A stretch of DNA of 64,000 bases, from positions 1 to 64,000 of the forward strand of contig NZ_CCYH01000045.1 of the NCBI RefSeq assembly GCF_000820765.1. The letters are read 5' to 3'. The notes beneath the pieces were generated by a model. That model had not been told where the DNA came from. It did no database searches and saw nothing but the letters and a program-made list of their open reading frames with translations. The DNA is from Candidatus Soleaferrea massiliensis AP7. Its GTDB lineage: Bacteria > Bacillota > Clostridia > Oscillospirales > Ruminococcaceae. Both the position numbers and the translations under genes were made by a program. Below, piece by piece: positions 15,092-23,656 of the stretch (its first letter is position 1; every line of letters begins with the position of its first letter).

Positions 15092-15931
15092 ATGATAAAA
15101 AGCGCAGTGGGAACACGGGAACATATCCAGATCATCGATTCAAGCGAAAACGCGGGGATGCGCGTCGAGGTGCTCGAGTATCAGAAGCTGCTGGGCTCGA
15201 CCAACACCAACGCCGCGGTTGACCTCTACTACATGGAGAAACAGAACATGCGCGCCAGACAGGTCGCGGTCCATCTCAACAACGATTCCGTGCAGGTGGA
15301 ACCCGGCGCCATGAGCTACTTCCAGGGCAACCTGGAGATGGTTTCCGGCGTCACAGCCGGCAATATGCTCGGCCGGGTCTTCTCCCATATGACGACCGGC
15401 GAGTCGTTTGCGCAGCCGCTTTACCGCGGCAGCGGCATGCTGGTGCTGGAGCCGTCGTTCGAGCACTTCCTCGTGCTGGAGATCGACGATGAAATCATCG
15501 TTGACAAGGGCATGTTCTACTGCGCACAGGGAAGCATTGAGGTCAAGCCGATTGCCCAGAAGAGCTTTTCCTCCGCCGTTGCGGGCGGCGAGGGCATCTT
15601 CCAGATCGCGCTGCGCGGACGCGGACTGGTCGTGCTGGAATGCCCGGTGCCAAGCAGTGAAATCGACATCATCGAGCTGAACAACGACGTGTTGAAGGTG
15701 GATGGAAACTTCGCGGTTCTCAGGACCGGCAACATCCAGTTTACGGTGGAGCGCTCCGCCAAAACGCTGCTTGGCTCGGCGGTCAGCGGTGAAGGACTGG
15801 TCAACGTCTACCGCGGAACCGGAAGCGTATGGCTCGCGCCTTCCATCAAAATTTACAATACAATCAACGGGGCGCGTGCATGGGGACAGAATTCCACAAA
15901 ATCGATGAATATGAACACCAGCAATTCATAA
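15092..15931 (+). CDS. AIM24-family protein
   Basis: 279 residues made of repeated beta-strand units, as in the AIM24/TIGR00266 family. Recognisable stretches are VEVLEYQKLLG, EPGAMSYFQGNLEM, the GESFAQPLYRGSGMLVLEPS segment with a parallel set later (SAVSGEGLVNVYRGTG, VWLAP), and IVDKGMFYCAQGSIEV. Biochemical function is unknown in bacteria. The ATG has AGGAGGA 6 nt upstream. It appears monocistronic; the next operon has its own promoter. Confidence 0.85.
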   Translation: MIKSAVGTREHIQIIDSSENAGMRVEVLEYQKLLGSTNTNAAVDLYYMEKQNMRARQVAVHLNNDSVQVEPGAMSYFQGNLEMVSGVTAGNMLGRVFSHMTTGESFAQPLYRGSGMLVLEPSFEHFLVLEIDDEIIVDKGMFYCAQGSIEVKPIAQKSFSSAVAGGEGIFQIALRGRGLVVLECPVPSSEIDIIELNNDVLKVDGNFAVLRTGNIQFTVERSAKTLLGSAVSGEGLVNVYRGTGSVWLAPSIKIYNTINGARAWGQNSTKSMNMNTSNS

Positions 15932-15977
15932 TACTGATAGTATGGGAATACACCGACAGCAGGACAGCCCCTTCCTC

Positions 15978-16006
15978 TTGACAAATGGGCATATGCACAT
16001 TATAAT
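15978..16006 (+). promoter_or_regulatory. consensus sigma-A promoter for DUF134-mrp
   Basis: TTGACA (15978-15983) and TATAAT (16001-16006) are separated by exactly 17 nt, 32 bp upstream of the DUF134 start. The spacer contains the palindrome GCATATGC (15989-15996), which might bind a regulator. Confidence 0.8.
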
Positions 16007-16038
16007 AGAGTGCAGATACCCATGACGGAGGGATATCC

Positions 16039-16398
16039 ATGGCCAGAAATATGAAATGCCGCCGCGTCTGCGCGGAACCTGCCAATCGCATCTTCACGCC
16101 GCAGCAGAGCACTGCGCAAACCGTCTGCATCAATGTGGACGAGCTGGAAGCGCTGCGTCTGTGCGATCTGGAAGGGCTTGAGCAGGATGCCGCCGCCTCG
16201 AGGATGAACATCTCGCGCGGGACATTCCAGCGCATCCTATACGCTGCGCGCCGCAAGAGCGCCGAAGCGCTCTGTATGGGAGCATGCATCCGCATCGGCG
16301 GCGGAAATTACGAGGTCTGCACGTTTGCCTGCCCGCAGGGCCTATGCAAACGGTGCCGGCAAAATCAAAGTGAATCAGGAGATGGAAATCATGAGTGA
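16039..16398 (+). CDS. DUF134 helix-turn-helix protein
   Basis: 119 residues. The N-terminal MARNMKCRRVCAEPANRIFTP and the core INVDELEALRLCDLEGLEQDAAASRMNISRGTFQRIL define DUF134, a sigma-70 region 4-like helix-turn-helix family. A cysteine-rich tail follows (CMGACIRIGGG, CTFACPQGLCKRCRQ), possibly for metal binding. DUF134 genes commonly neighbour Mrp/NBP35 ATPases or dinitrogenase iron-molybdenum cofactor-like proteins. Here it overlaps mrp by 8 nt, so translation is likely coupled. GGAGGG lies 6 nt before the ATG. It may regulate its own operon. Confidence 0.85.
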   Translation: MARNMKCRRVCAEPANRIFTPQQSTAQTVCINVDELEALRLCDLEGLEQDAAASRMNISRGTFQRILYAARRKSAEALCMGACIRIGGGNYEVCTFACPQGLCKRCRQNQSESGDGNHE

Positions 16399-17224
16399 AT
16401 GTACCCACGATTGCGGAAGCTGCAGCCAGACCTGCAGCGACCGGACAGAACCGCAGAATCAGTTTGCGGAACTCAATGCCATGAGCAAGGTTAAAAAGGT
16501 CATCGGCGTCGTTAGCGGAAAGGGAGGCGTCGGCAAATCGCTCGTCACCTCAATGCTGTCGGTGCTGTTAAACCGCAGAGGCTACCGCACGGCGGTGCTG
16601 GATGCGGATATCACCGGCCCCTCGATCCCGAAAGCGTTCGGCATCAAGGAGAAGGCCAAGGGCAATGATCTGGGCATCTTCCCGGCTGAAAGCAAGACCG
16701 GTATCCAGATCATGTCCATCAACTTATTGCTGCCCAACGACACCGACCCGGTTGTCTGGCGCGGCCCGATCATTGCCGGAACCGTCAAGCAGTTCTGGAG
16801 CGACGTCATCTGGACCGATGTGGATTACATGTTTGTCGACATGCCGCCGGGAACCGGCGATGTGCCGCTGACCGTCTTCCAGTCGATTCCGCTGGACGGC
16901 ATTGTGGTCGTGACCTCCCCGCAGGACCTCGTTTCGATGATCGTATCCAAGGCTGTCAAGATGGCCAAGATGATGGACATCCCAGTCATCGGCGTAGTTG
17001 AGAACTACAGCTATCTTTCCTGTCCGGACTGCGGCAAAAAGATCGCGCTGTTCGGCGAAAGCAAGGTCGACGCCGTGGCGGCGCAGTACAGCCTGCCGGT
17101 GCTCGCCCAGATCCCGATTGACCCGCAGCTTGCCAGGGTCTGCGACCAGGGCGTTGTGGAGCTGTTCGAAGGCGATTACATGGACGGCGCGGCGGATGTC
17201 ATCGAAAACTTCCCCGCTCAATAA
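16391..17224 (+). CDS. Mrp/NBP35-type P-loop ATPase, iron-sulfur carrier
   Basis: 277 residues. The N-terminus carries a cysteine motif (CTHDCGSCSQTC), as in NBP35/ApbC forms. The deviant Walker A is GVVSGKGGVGKSLVTSML, followed by DADITGPSIPKAFG, the Walker B VDMPPGTGDVPLTVFQ, and the C-terminal metal site SYLSCPDCGKKIALFGE. Family members assemble or transfer [4Fe-4S] clusters. The start is the ATG at 16391 (AGGAG, 9 nt), within the end of DUF134. A long perfect palindromic terminator follows. Confidence 0.92.
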   Translation: MSECTHDCGSCSQTCSDRTEPQNQFAELNAMSKVKKVIGVVSGKGGVGKSLVTSMLSVLLNRRGYRTAVLDADITGPSIPKAFGIKEKAKGNDLGIFPAESKTGIQIMSINLLLPNDTDPVVWRGPIIAGTVKQFWSDVIWTDVDYMFVDMPPGTGDVPLTVFQSIPLDGIVVVTSPQDLVSMIVSKAVKMAKMMDIPVIGVVENYSYLSCPDCGKKIALFGESKVDAVAAQYSLPVLAQIPIDPQLARVCDQGVVELFEGDYMDGAADVIENFPAQ

Positions 17225-17253
17225 AAATGATTCCTGCAAACTGCATGCAGATA

Positions 17254-17295
17254 AAAGGAACCTCTCCATGGAAGCTTCCATGGAGAGGTTCCTTT
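17254..17295 (+). terminator. perfect 42-bp palindromic terminator after mrp
   Basis: The 42 bases are exactly self-complementary with no spacer; the centre is GGAAGCTTCC and the exit side runs into GTTTT. It lies 30 bp after the mrp stop codon. Confidence 0.75.
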
Positions 17296-17407
17296 GTTTT
17301 GATGGCAAGAATGAGACAGAGTCCGCATAGAGGTGAGTCTCCTTCTATCAGGTATGCATAGAAATGCTTTAAACCAATGTAAGACAGGAAAAGTTCTATG
17401 CTTTTTC

Positions 17408-17962
17408 CTATAATTCCGGCACACTACTGTACCATTCTTCTTTATAACTTGCTTTAAAATCTATATTTTCCCCATCAGAAGCAAAGAAAATAAAATAATC
17501 CCTCATCTTAATCGGCTCAGTAAAAGGCATCTCAAATTGTTCTAGTTGTTTCATCATTTTCTCCGCGACAGCATTCGACTTTTCTACTATGAAAGATGGG
17601 TCTAAAACCATACAGGTGGCAGAGATGATATCAATCATACCAGCATAATCTGATTCCAATTCTGTAAAGTCTATCAAGAAAGAACGAGAAACTGTAAGCG
17701 TATTAGGGAACTCCCAAAATGATACCGTTATAACATCATGATTCGAATATTCCAATTCAAAATAATAATCCTGATGTTTTTTTTGGATACTTAAATCATG
17801 AGCCATTGTATAGTTAAAATCCTTGCTAATATCCAAATAAGAATTAAATATTTTTGTTGCATAATACAATGGATCGTTATAGTAATTATATAGCATCATA
17901 GCTACTATCATAATTACAAAGAACAATACAATGGAACTATAGAAAACAACCCATTTTTTCAC
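17408..17962 (-). CDS. AT-rich orphan membrane-anchored protein
   Basis: 184 residues, not recognised. From a GTG (GAGG, 5 nt upstream) it reads VKKWVVFYSSIVLFFVIMIV, a single N-terminal membrane span, followed by a ~155-residue extracellular region rich in aromatic residues (YYNDPLYYATKIFNSYLD, DYYFELEYSNHDVITVSFW). The organisation resembles small exported proteins of unknown function. Base composition is clearly more AT-rich than the neighbours, and so is the surrounding 17.4-18.3 kb, which suggests recent acquisition. A frame to 18046 exists but adds an unlikely N-terminus. Confidence 0.6.
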   Translation of the reverse strand: MKKWVVFYSSIVLFFVIMIVAMMLYNYYNDPLYYATKIFNSYLDISKDFNYTMAHDLSIQKKHQDYYFELEYSNHDVITVSFWEFPNTLTVSRSFLIDFTELESDYAGMIDIISATCMVLDPSFIVEKSNAVAEKMMKQLEQFEMPFTEPIKMRDYFIFFASDGENIDFKASYKEEWYSSVPEL

Positions 17963-18263
17963 GGAATCCTCACTTCCTTCACAAAGACGGACAAAGAGAA
18001 CTCTACTTATTTTCCATGTGCAAGGACACCCTCTCATCCATCTCATATATAGTCAATAATCTACAATCACCATGGATAAATATCTATTCTGCCTACAATA
18101 TTCCACGCCTTATATTATTTATATATTTTATCACATATCAGCAACAAATTCAACCTTATTTAAACAAAAGTTGTTTTATTTCTTTAACTATTTTGTACTA
18201 TTCGCTGCACGAATTGTCTGTATCTGCTGTTTCCAAAACGGTTACCGCCTTAAGACAAAAACA
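17963..18263. other. AT-rich intergenic region, no gene seen
   Basis: Strongly AT-rich sequence upstream of the orphan membrane protein. Short frames lack ribosome binding sites. It probably holds the promoter of the leftward orphan gene. Confidence 0.4.
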
Positions 18264-18302
18264 GAGGGTTTGCAGTCTGCTATTCACAGACTGCAAACCC
18301 TC
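18264..18302. terminator. 16-bp-stem hairpin downstream of the ABC-2 operon
   Basis: Perfect arms 18264-18279 and 18287-18302 with a 7-nt loop; the stem can extend with TTAAGA/TCTTAA outside. On the minus strand it is followed by a T-rich run, fitting termination of the leftward ABC operon about 100 bp after its last stop codon. Confidence 0.65.
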
Positions 18303-18403
18303 TTAAGCCACTGACGTATTATTTACATTTTGGCGCTGGTTCATCCCCAGCTGCCGGTCTTATTTTCATCGATTTACTATTTGCACCAATCCATCCGCAT
18401 CCG

Positions 18404-19579
18404 TTATGCGTTGGAGCGTCTGCGGTACCTGCCGATGGCCAGCGCAACCAGGAGGATTGTCGCGGCAAAGGCGAGCTGGATGCCGGCATAGCCGACGATC
18501 GAAGAAACCGCGTCCCAGTCATAATGGGACAGCGCGCTGATCTCATCGTTCGCCTTCACATACCAGAAGGTCGGCGTAAAGCTGGCGACCGCCTTGACCG
18601 TGCTGCCCAGCAGCTGCTGCGGGACGAATACGCCGCTCAGGAAGCACAGCCCCAGGGAGGCGATGTTATAAACGGCTCCCTGCACATTCCGGTTCTTCAC
18701 AAACAGGCTGGCCAGATAGCCGATGCTCAGGCAGCAGAGCATCATGACAAAGGAATTCAGACAGAACAGCAGCACCATCTGCGCCGATACGATCGATTTC
18801 ATGTACAGGATCAACCCCAGCCCCACCAGAATCGCCCAGGAGGCGACCGAGAACAAAAGGCTTGCCAATACGATCTGCAGGTTCATCCGGCCCAGCTTCA
18901 GCGGTGAGCACAGGTTGCGCATCCGAAGGTCCTTTTTGTTGAAGGACATCATGATCGAGGTGATGCCGAGAATCATCAGCGCGATCATCACATAGCAGAG
19001 GTATCGGAAATGATAGTTGAGCTGGTTCTGTGAGGGGTCTCCGACCGATTCATCCGACAGCTGCACCACGGCCTGTTCGCGCAGGGATTCCGCAGTCCAT
19101 CCGCCGATCCGCTCCGGCGCGGCATCCCCGCCGAAATCACGGAAAAGCTCCGCCGTGCTCCAATACTTGTCGATCTGCATCTGCGCATAGACCGCGCCGA
19201 CCGAATCCTTGATCGAGCTGGTCTGAATCTGCGGGTCTTTCCCTGCCAGAAAATCCGCTGAGAAGTTTTCCGGAATCGTGATGACGCAGTCGATTTTTCG
19301 GAAGAACATCGCATCCTGCAGCGCTTCCCTGTCCGAACCGATATCCACAAGCTCGGCGGTTTCCTCGAGATAGGACACAAACGCTTTGGACAGTTCACCG
19401 TCCGCATCCTTATTGATCACCGCCGCACGGAACGCGCTGGGTTCAAAGCTTGCCGCCTGCTGCGTGGACGGCGCAATCGTTGTGAACATGATCGAGAGGC
19501 CCAGAAATACGCCCAGATAGATGCACATCTGCGGAGCGGATTTTTTGAGGATCATAAAGAAGGTTTTAAAGACTTGCAT
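18404..19579 (-). CDS. ABC-2 type transporter permease
   Basis: 391 residues with the ABC2_membrane_3 layout: an N-terminal span (~15-35), a large extracellular region (~40-175, AAVINKDADGELSKAFVSYL is the usual YhgE/YhaP-like opening), then five spans from ~190 ending near residue 385. The start codon overlaps the stop of the upstream permease by 14 nt, so the two are translationally coupled and probably form a heterodimer. Such exporters move antibiotics, lipids or peptides; substrate not predictable. Confidence 0.87.
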   Translation of the reverse strand: MQVFKTFFMILKKSAPQMCIYLGVFLGLSIMFTTIAPSTQQAASFEPSAFRAAVINKDADGELSKAFVSYLEETAELVDIGSDREALQDAMFFRKIDCVITIPENFSADFLAGKDPQIQTSSIKDSVGAVYAQMQIDKYWSTAELFRDFGGDAAPERIGGWTAESLREQAVVQLSDESVGDPSQNQLNYHFRYLCYVMIALMILGITSIMMSFNKKDLRMRNLCSPLKLGRMNLQIVLASLLFSVASWAILVGLGLILYMKSIVSAQMVLLFCLNSFVMMLCCLSIGYLASLFVKNRNVQGAVYNIASLGLCFLSGVFVPQQLLGSTVKAVASFTPTFWYVKANDEISALSHYDWDAVSSIVGYAGIQLAFAATILLVALAIGRYRRRSNA

Positions 19580-20711
19580 ATTTCTGCCTCCTCATCACAA
19601 AGTAGGATGCCGTGCACATGATAACAGACATACCGCCCAGCAGCATCAGATTCAGGAAGAAGCGGTTATGGTTGTCAAAGGCGTACAGCGTATAGAACGC
19701 ATCGGTCAGCAGGGTCGCCGGATTCAGGTAGCTCAGCAGCGGCAGGTTGGTCGCGATGATGTACTTCATATCGATGAACATCATGCCCGCCAGGAAGCAG
19801 AACAGCAGGCTCAGTGCGATCAGCAGAGCCACCTTGAGATTCTCCTTGCCCGGAATCACCGTGCCGAGGAACGCACCGAAGCTGACGCCCGTGACACATC
19901 CGGCCAGAATGGCCAGCAGGACAAAGCCGATCTGGCTGCCAAACGAGACGCCCAGCACCAGCGTGACATAGGCCAGCACCAGAAGTGTCTGCACCAGATT
20001 GATGGTCAGCGCAGCCAGCAGGCCGTAGGTGAACGCCTTCGCCTTGTGGACCGGTGCCACATTCAGCCGCGCGGCCTGCGGCGACTGGGTCGGCATCGTG
20101 TCGGTGACGCACTTGAGTCCCAGGAATCCGCCGTACAGGCAGGTCATGGCGAGCAGGGTGTAGAAATAATTGACGGTCGGGTCCGAATCATCCTTGCCAA
20201 GCGGCACTTCCTTGGTATAAGAATTGCGTTCGGACAGCTTTTCCAGCAGACCCTGCGCAAATGCCGCCGGATTCTGCTCAGCAATGGTTTCCATGCTGCG
20301 TCCGGTCTTGATGTATTCATCCAGAAAGGCTTTGGCGATGGTCTGGTTAATGCCCGACTGCTTGACGACCAGCTTCGGCTGTCCGGATTCCATGACGATA
20401 TAGCCGTCGACCTTGCCCTCATCCAGAAGCTTTGCCGCTTCCTCTTCATCTGTATAGGTCACCGTGAAGAGCTGATCATCCGATTCCTGGGAGACCGCTT
20501 TTACCGTCTCAGTCAAAAGGGCATCCTCGCGGTACGCCGCATCATCCACCACGGCGACCGGTACAATTTCGAAGTTCTCAGCGCTCGTCAGGTTGGAGAA
20601 AGCAAAGTAGAACAGCGTCGCCAGCAGCAGCGGAAACAGCAGCGACCAGAACATGGTGTCCTTCTGGCGCACCATGATTTTCAGCCGGTTGATATAGGTA
20701 TGAGAAAACAT
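19566..20711 (-). CDS. ABC-2 type transporter permease
   Basis: 381 residues with the same layout as its downstream partner: one span near residues 23-40 (SLLFPLLLATLFYFAF), a ~140-residue extracellular domain (VVDDAAYREDALLTETVKAV), and five to six C-terminal spans including GVSFGSQIGFVLLAILAGCV and FLAGMMFIDMKYI. GGGGGCGG lies 4 nt before the ATG. It sits 12 nt after the ATPase gene. Together they make a three-gene exporter operon. Confidence 0.87.
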   Translation of the reverse strand: MFSHTYINRLKIMVRQKDTMFWSLLFPLLLATLFYFAFSNLTSAENFEIVPVAVVDDAAYREDALLTETVKAVSQESDDQLFTVTYTDEEEAAKLLDEGKVDGYIVMESGQPKLVVKQSGINQTIAKAFLDEYIKTGRSMETIAEQNPAAFAQGLLEKLSERNSYTKEVPLGKDDSDPTVNYFYTLLAMTCLYGGFLGLKCVTDTMPTQSPQAARLNVAPVHKAKAFTYGLLAALTINLVQTLLVLAYVTLVLGVSFGSQIGFVLLAILAGCVTGVSFGAFLGTVIPGKENLKVALLIALSLLFCFLAGMMFIDMKYIIATNLPLLSYLNPATLLTDAFYTLYAFDNHNRFFLNLMLLGGMSVIMCTASYFVMRRQKYASL

Positions 20712-20723
20712 TGTTCCGCCCCC

Positions 20724-21656
20724 TTAATCCCGCAGCTGTTTGCCGGTGATCTGTAAAAAGACATCGTTCAGCGTCGGCTGCTGCGCATAAACCTTACCGA
20801 ATGAGATGTCCCGCGCCTTCAGGAAATCAAGCAGGACAATCAGGTTGTGCCGTCCGCCGTCATAGCAGACGGTCAGCTGGTCCTCCTCGTATTCAACCGC
20901 CGTGACATGCGGCAGCTCGCGGATTTTACCGAGCTCCTTCTGGCCCAGCGTGAAGGTATGCACATTGATCTTCTCCCCGGATTTGATCATCGCTTTCAGC
21001 TCCTCCTTGGTGCCGGATGCAATGACCCTTCCCTTATCCATGATTGCGATGCGGCTGCAGATCTGCTCGACCTCCTCCATATAGTGGGAGGTGTAGATGA
21101 TCGTCGCGCCCTCCTTATTCAGGCGCAAAATGCCCTCCAGGATGTTGTTCCGGCTCTGCGGATCGACCGCAACGGTCGGCTCATCCAGGATGATCAGCTT
21201 CGGCTTGTGCGCGATGCCGCAGGCGATGTTGAGCCTTCTGAGCAGTCCGCCGCTGAGCTTCTTTGGATAAAACTTTCGGAAATCCCCCAGCCCGACGAAT
21301 TCGATCGCCTCCTCCACCAGCGTCCTGCGTTTCTCCTTATCGGCGACATACAGCCCGCAGAAATAGTTGATGTTCTCATAGACGGTCAGCTCATCGAATA
21401 CCGCGACATTCTGCATAATGATGCCGATATCCCGCTTGATGTCATAGGCGTCGGGCCGCATCGACTTGCCGAAGATTTCAATCGTGCCCTTATCGTATCG
21501 AAGCAGCGACAGGATGCAGTTGATAGCGGTGGTTTTGCCCGAACCGTTCGGGCCAAGCAGGCCGAAGACCTCGCCTTTCTCCACCTGAAGATCCAGATGA
21601 TCCAATGCGACCAGCTGGCCGTAGCGTTTGACCAGATCCTTCACGCTGATAACCAT
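20724..21656 (-). CDS. ABC transporter ATP-binding protein
   Basis: 310 residues. Walker A is GLLGPNGSGKTTAI, the Q loop is in IGIIMQNVAVFDEL, the signature is LSGGLLRRLNIACGIAH, and Walker B is KLIILDEPTVAVDPQ with the switch His in YTSHYMEE. It belongs to the DrrA/CcmA-like group that pairs with ABC-2 permeases. The ATG at 21656 is 7 nt from GGAGG, better than the one two codons upstream. First gene of the exporter operon. No regulator is adjacent. Confidence 0.93.
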   Translation of the reverse strand: MVISVKDLVKRYGQLVALDHLDLQVEKGEVFGLLGPNGSGKTTAINCILSLLRYDKGTIEIFGKSMRPDAYDIKRDIGIIMQNVAVFDELTVYENINYFCGLYVADKEKRRTLVEEAIEFVGLGDFRKFYPKKLSGGLLRRLNIACGIAHKPKLIILDEPTVAVDPQSRNNILEGILRLNKEGATIIYTSHYMEEVEQICSRIAIMDKGRVIASGTKEELKAMIKSGEKINVHTFTLGQKELGKIRELPHVTAVEYEEDQLTVCYDGGRHNLIVLLDFLKARDISFGKVYAQQPTLNDVFLQITGKQLRD

Positions 21657-21791
21657 ATTCATTCCTCCATCTCGATTTGATGATCCTATGATATCACATC
21701 TGTCTGCTTTCGCACAGTGTCCGGTGTCAAGTCATGTATGTGACATCTGTCACATCTTCCGCCGCAGGGCAGCTGCCGGCCGCAGCTCAAA

Positions 21792-21821
21792 AAAGGCGGA
21801 TGGAAGCTTCCATCCGCCTTT
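21792..21821 (-). terminator. perfect 30-bp palindromic terminator after cysK
   Basis: AAAGGCGGATGGAAG and its exact complement with no spacer, 12 bp past the cysteine synthase stop codon. On the minus strand it is followed by a T-rich run. Its apex (ATGGAAGCTTCCAT) is the same as in the palindrome at 17254-17295. Confidence 0.75.
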
Positions 21822-21833
21822 ATTATGATAGAT

Positions 21834-22838
21834 TTATCGATATGCCGTGACGCCGGTCAATTCCAGATCGTGGGTCAGATAGTGCGGCTTCATCTCCTGC
21901 TCGTCGCTGTAATCAGTCGAAAGGTATTTCTTGTTGTCGTCCGCAAAGACCGTCACCATGACGCTGTCCGCTCCGATACGCTCCTGCGCCAGGATACAGC
22001 CTAAGAAATTTGCTCCCGAGGACACGCCTACGCCGATGCCGAGCTTCTCGGACAGCATCCGCGCCATGATGATCGAATCCCCGTCGTCCACCGATACGAC
22101 GCCGTCCAGTTCATCGAGCTTCAGGATGCTCGGAATAAACTCGTCGGAGATGCCCTGGATGCGGTGCTGCCCGACCTTGTATCCGGTGGAAAGGGTCGGG
22201 GAGTTGACCGGTTCAAGCGGGAACGCCTTACACGCCGGATTGTCCCGCTGCAGACGCTTGCCGATGCCCATCACGGTACCGCCGGTCCCGACCCCTGCCA
22301 CCACGCCGTCCGCCTTGAGGCCCAGCGCGCCGAGCTGCCGCGAAATCTCCTCCCCGGTCAGGAGGATGTGCGCTTCGACATTGTCCTCGTTTGAGAACTG
22401 CCGCGGCAGGAATACGCCGCCTTGCTTGGCCAGCTCCTCGGTCATGGCGATCGATCCGAGAAATCCGCCTTCCTCGCGTGAAACCAGCCGCACTTCGGCG
22501 CCGTAGCTCTTCATCAAATTGATGCGTTCCCGGCTCATCCAATCCGGCATATAGATAACGACCTTGTGGCCGAGATAGCTGCCGATTGCTGAGAATGAGA
22601 TACCGGTGTTGCCGCTCGTGGCTTCGGCGATGATGTCGTTCTCGTGGATAGTACCTTCCCGATATGCCTTGCTGAGGATATAGTACGCCACCCGGTCCTT
22701 GATGCTGCCGGTCAGGTTGTAATGCTCCGCCTTTGCAAAGATGCGGCGGTCTTCCCCTTTGAACCGGAACCGGATCTCCAGCAGCGGGGTATTTCCGATC
22801 AGCGCCTCGATGTTTTGAAACCGTTTCAATGTATCCAT
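21834..22838 (-). CDS. cysK: PLP-dependent cysteine synthase family protein
   Basis: 334 residues. The PLP lysine is in [15 protein letters not shown], the phosphate-binding loop in [15 protein letters not shown], the substrate loop in [16 protein letters not shown], and the C-terminal serine/threonine contact region in [13 protein letters not shown]. These match O-acetylserine sulfhydrylase/cystathionine beta-synthase enzymes. The insertion [21 protein letters not shown] is typical. The ATG at 22838 follows AAGGAG by 6 nt. Only 10 nt separate it from the yqeY gene, so they form one operon. Exact substrate is inferred. Confidence 0.88.
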   Translation of the reverse strand: MDTLKRFQNIEALIGNTPLLEIRFRFKGEDRRIFAKAEHYNLTGSIKDRVAYYILSKAYREGTIHENDIIAEATSGNTGISFSAIGSYLGHKVVIYMPDWMSRERINLMKSYGAEVRLVSREEGGFLGSIAMTEELAKQGGVFLPRQFSNEDNVEAHILLTGEEISRQLGALGLKADGVVAGVGTGGTVMGIGKRLQRDNPACKAFPLEPVNSPTLSTGYKVGQHRIQGISDEFIPSILKLDELDGVVSVDDGDSIIMARMLSEKLGIGVGVSSGANFLGCILAQERIGADSVMVTVFADDNKKYLSTDYSDEQEMKPHYLTHDLELTGVTAYR

Positions 22839-22848
22839 GGATGTCTCC

Positions 22849-23295
22849 TTACTGCAGTTTTTCGCCGACAATCCGGTTCACAAGCGAACCGTCTGCCTTG
22901 CCCTTGACAAGCGGCATCAGATCCTTCATGATCCTGCCCTTATCCCTCATCGACGGGCTGTCAATGCCGAGCTTCTCAAGCACCGACGCCAGAGTATCTC
23001 GGATTTCCTGTTCCGACATCTGCTGCGGTGCAAACTCCCTAAGTACAAGAAGCCGCGCTTCGCATTCCGCTTTGATATCATCACGGCCGGCCGGCGCGGA
23101 ATCAAGGGTTTCCTGGGTCTGCTTGATCTCTTTGAGGATGATGATATCCTCCTCTTCGGGCGTCAGGTCTTCCCTTTTATCCTTGGCCTTCGCTTTGAGG
23201 GCGGAAAGCAGCAGCGACAGCGATTCTTTCTTCTGTACATCCTTATCTTTGAGCGCCTGCATCATGGCGCGCTGTATATTCTGTGTTTTTGACAT
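22849..23295 (-). CDS. yqeY: GatB/YqeY domain protein
   Basis: 148 residues, the usual size. The family reading is clear: [44 protein letters not shown], the [22 protein letters not shown] block, and [20 protein letters not shown] with the C-terminal VNRIVGEKL. It resembles the tail domain of the GatB amidotransferase subunit and may contact tRNA; the role of the free-standing form is unknown. AGGAGG is 7 nt before the ATG at 23295. First gene of the yqeY-cysK operon. Confidence 0.9.
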   Translation of the reverse strand: MSKTQNIQRAMMQALKDKDVQKKESLSLLLSALKAKAKDKREDLTPEEEDIIILKEIKQTQETLDSAPAGRDDIKAECEARLLVLREFAPQQMSEQEIRDTLASVLEKLGIDSPSMRDKGRIMKDLMPLVKGKADGSLVNRIVGEKLQ

Positions 23296-23656
23296 GATGT
23301 CTCCTCCTTTTATGGAAATTCGACCGAATATGTTCATTTCTTTTAAACGCTTAATTTTTAGTATACACCCATTGCCGAATCTTTTCAATTGTTTTTTCTC
23401 GAAACACTTGCTGTGGGCATTTGTATTTTAATTACGCAAATTTATGAATGCGCTTTTAGGGGCCATTCCTATCATGGCGATGGTCTCGGATCATCGGTTC
23501 CTACACTCGTATAGCTCTCATTATGCCCTTATACAGCATATGTTCGTACATATGGAATCGGTGCATTCAAACAGATAGAAAAGCACTTTCATACAGAAAA
23601 ACATCGAAGATGTGCGCATTAATCGATGATTTTTCCTGAAATTATCGGCATTGCGG

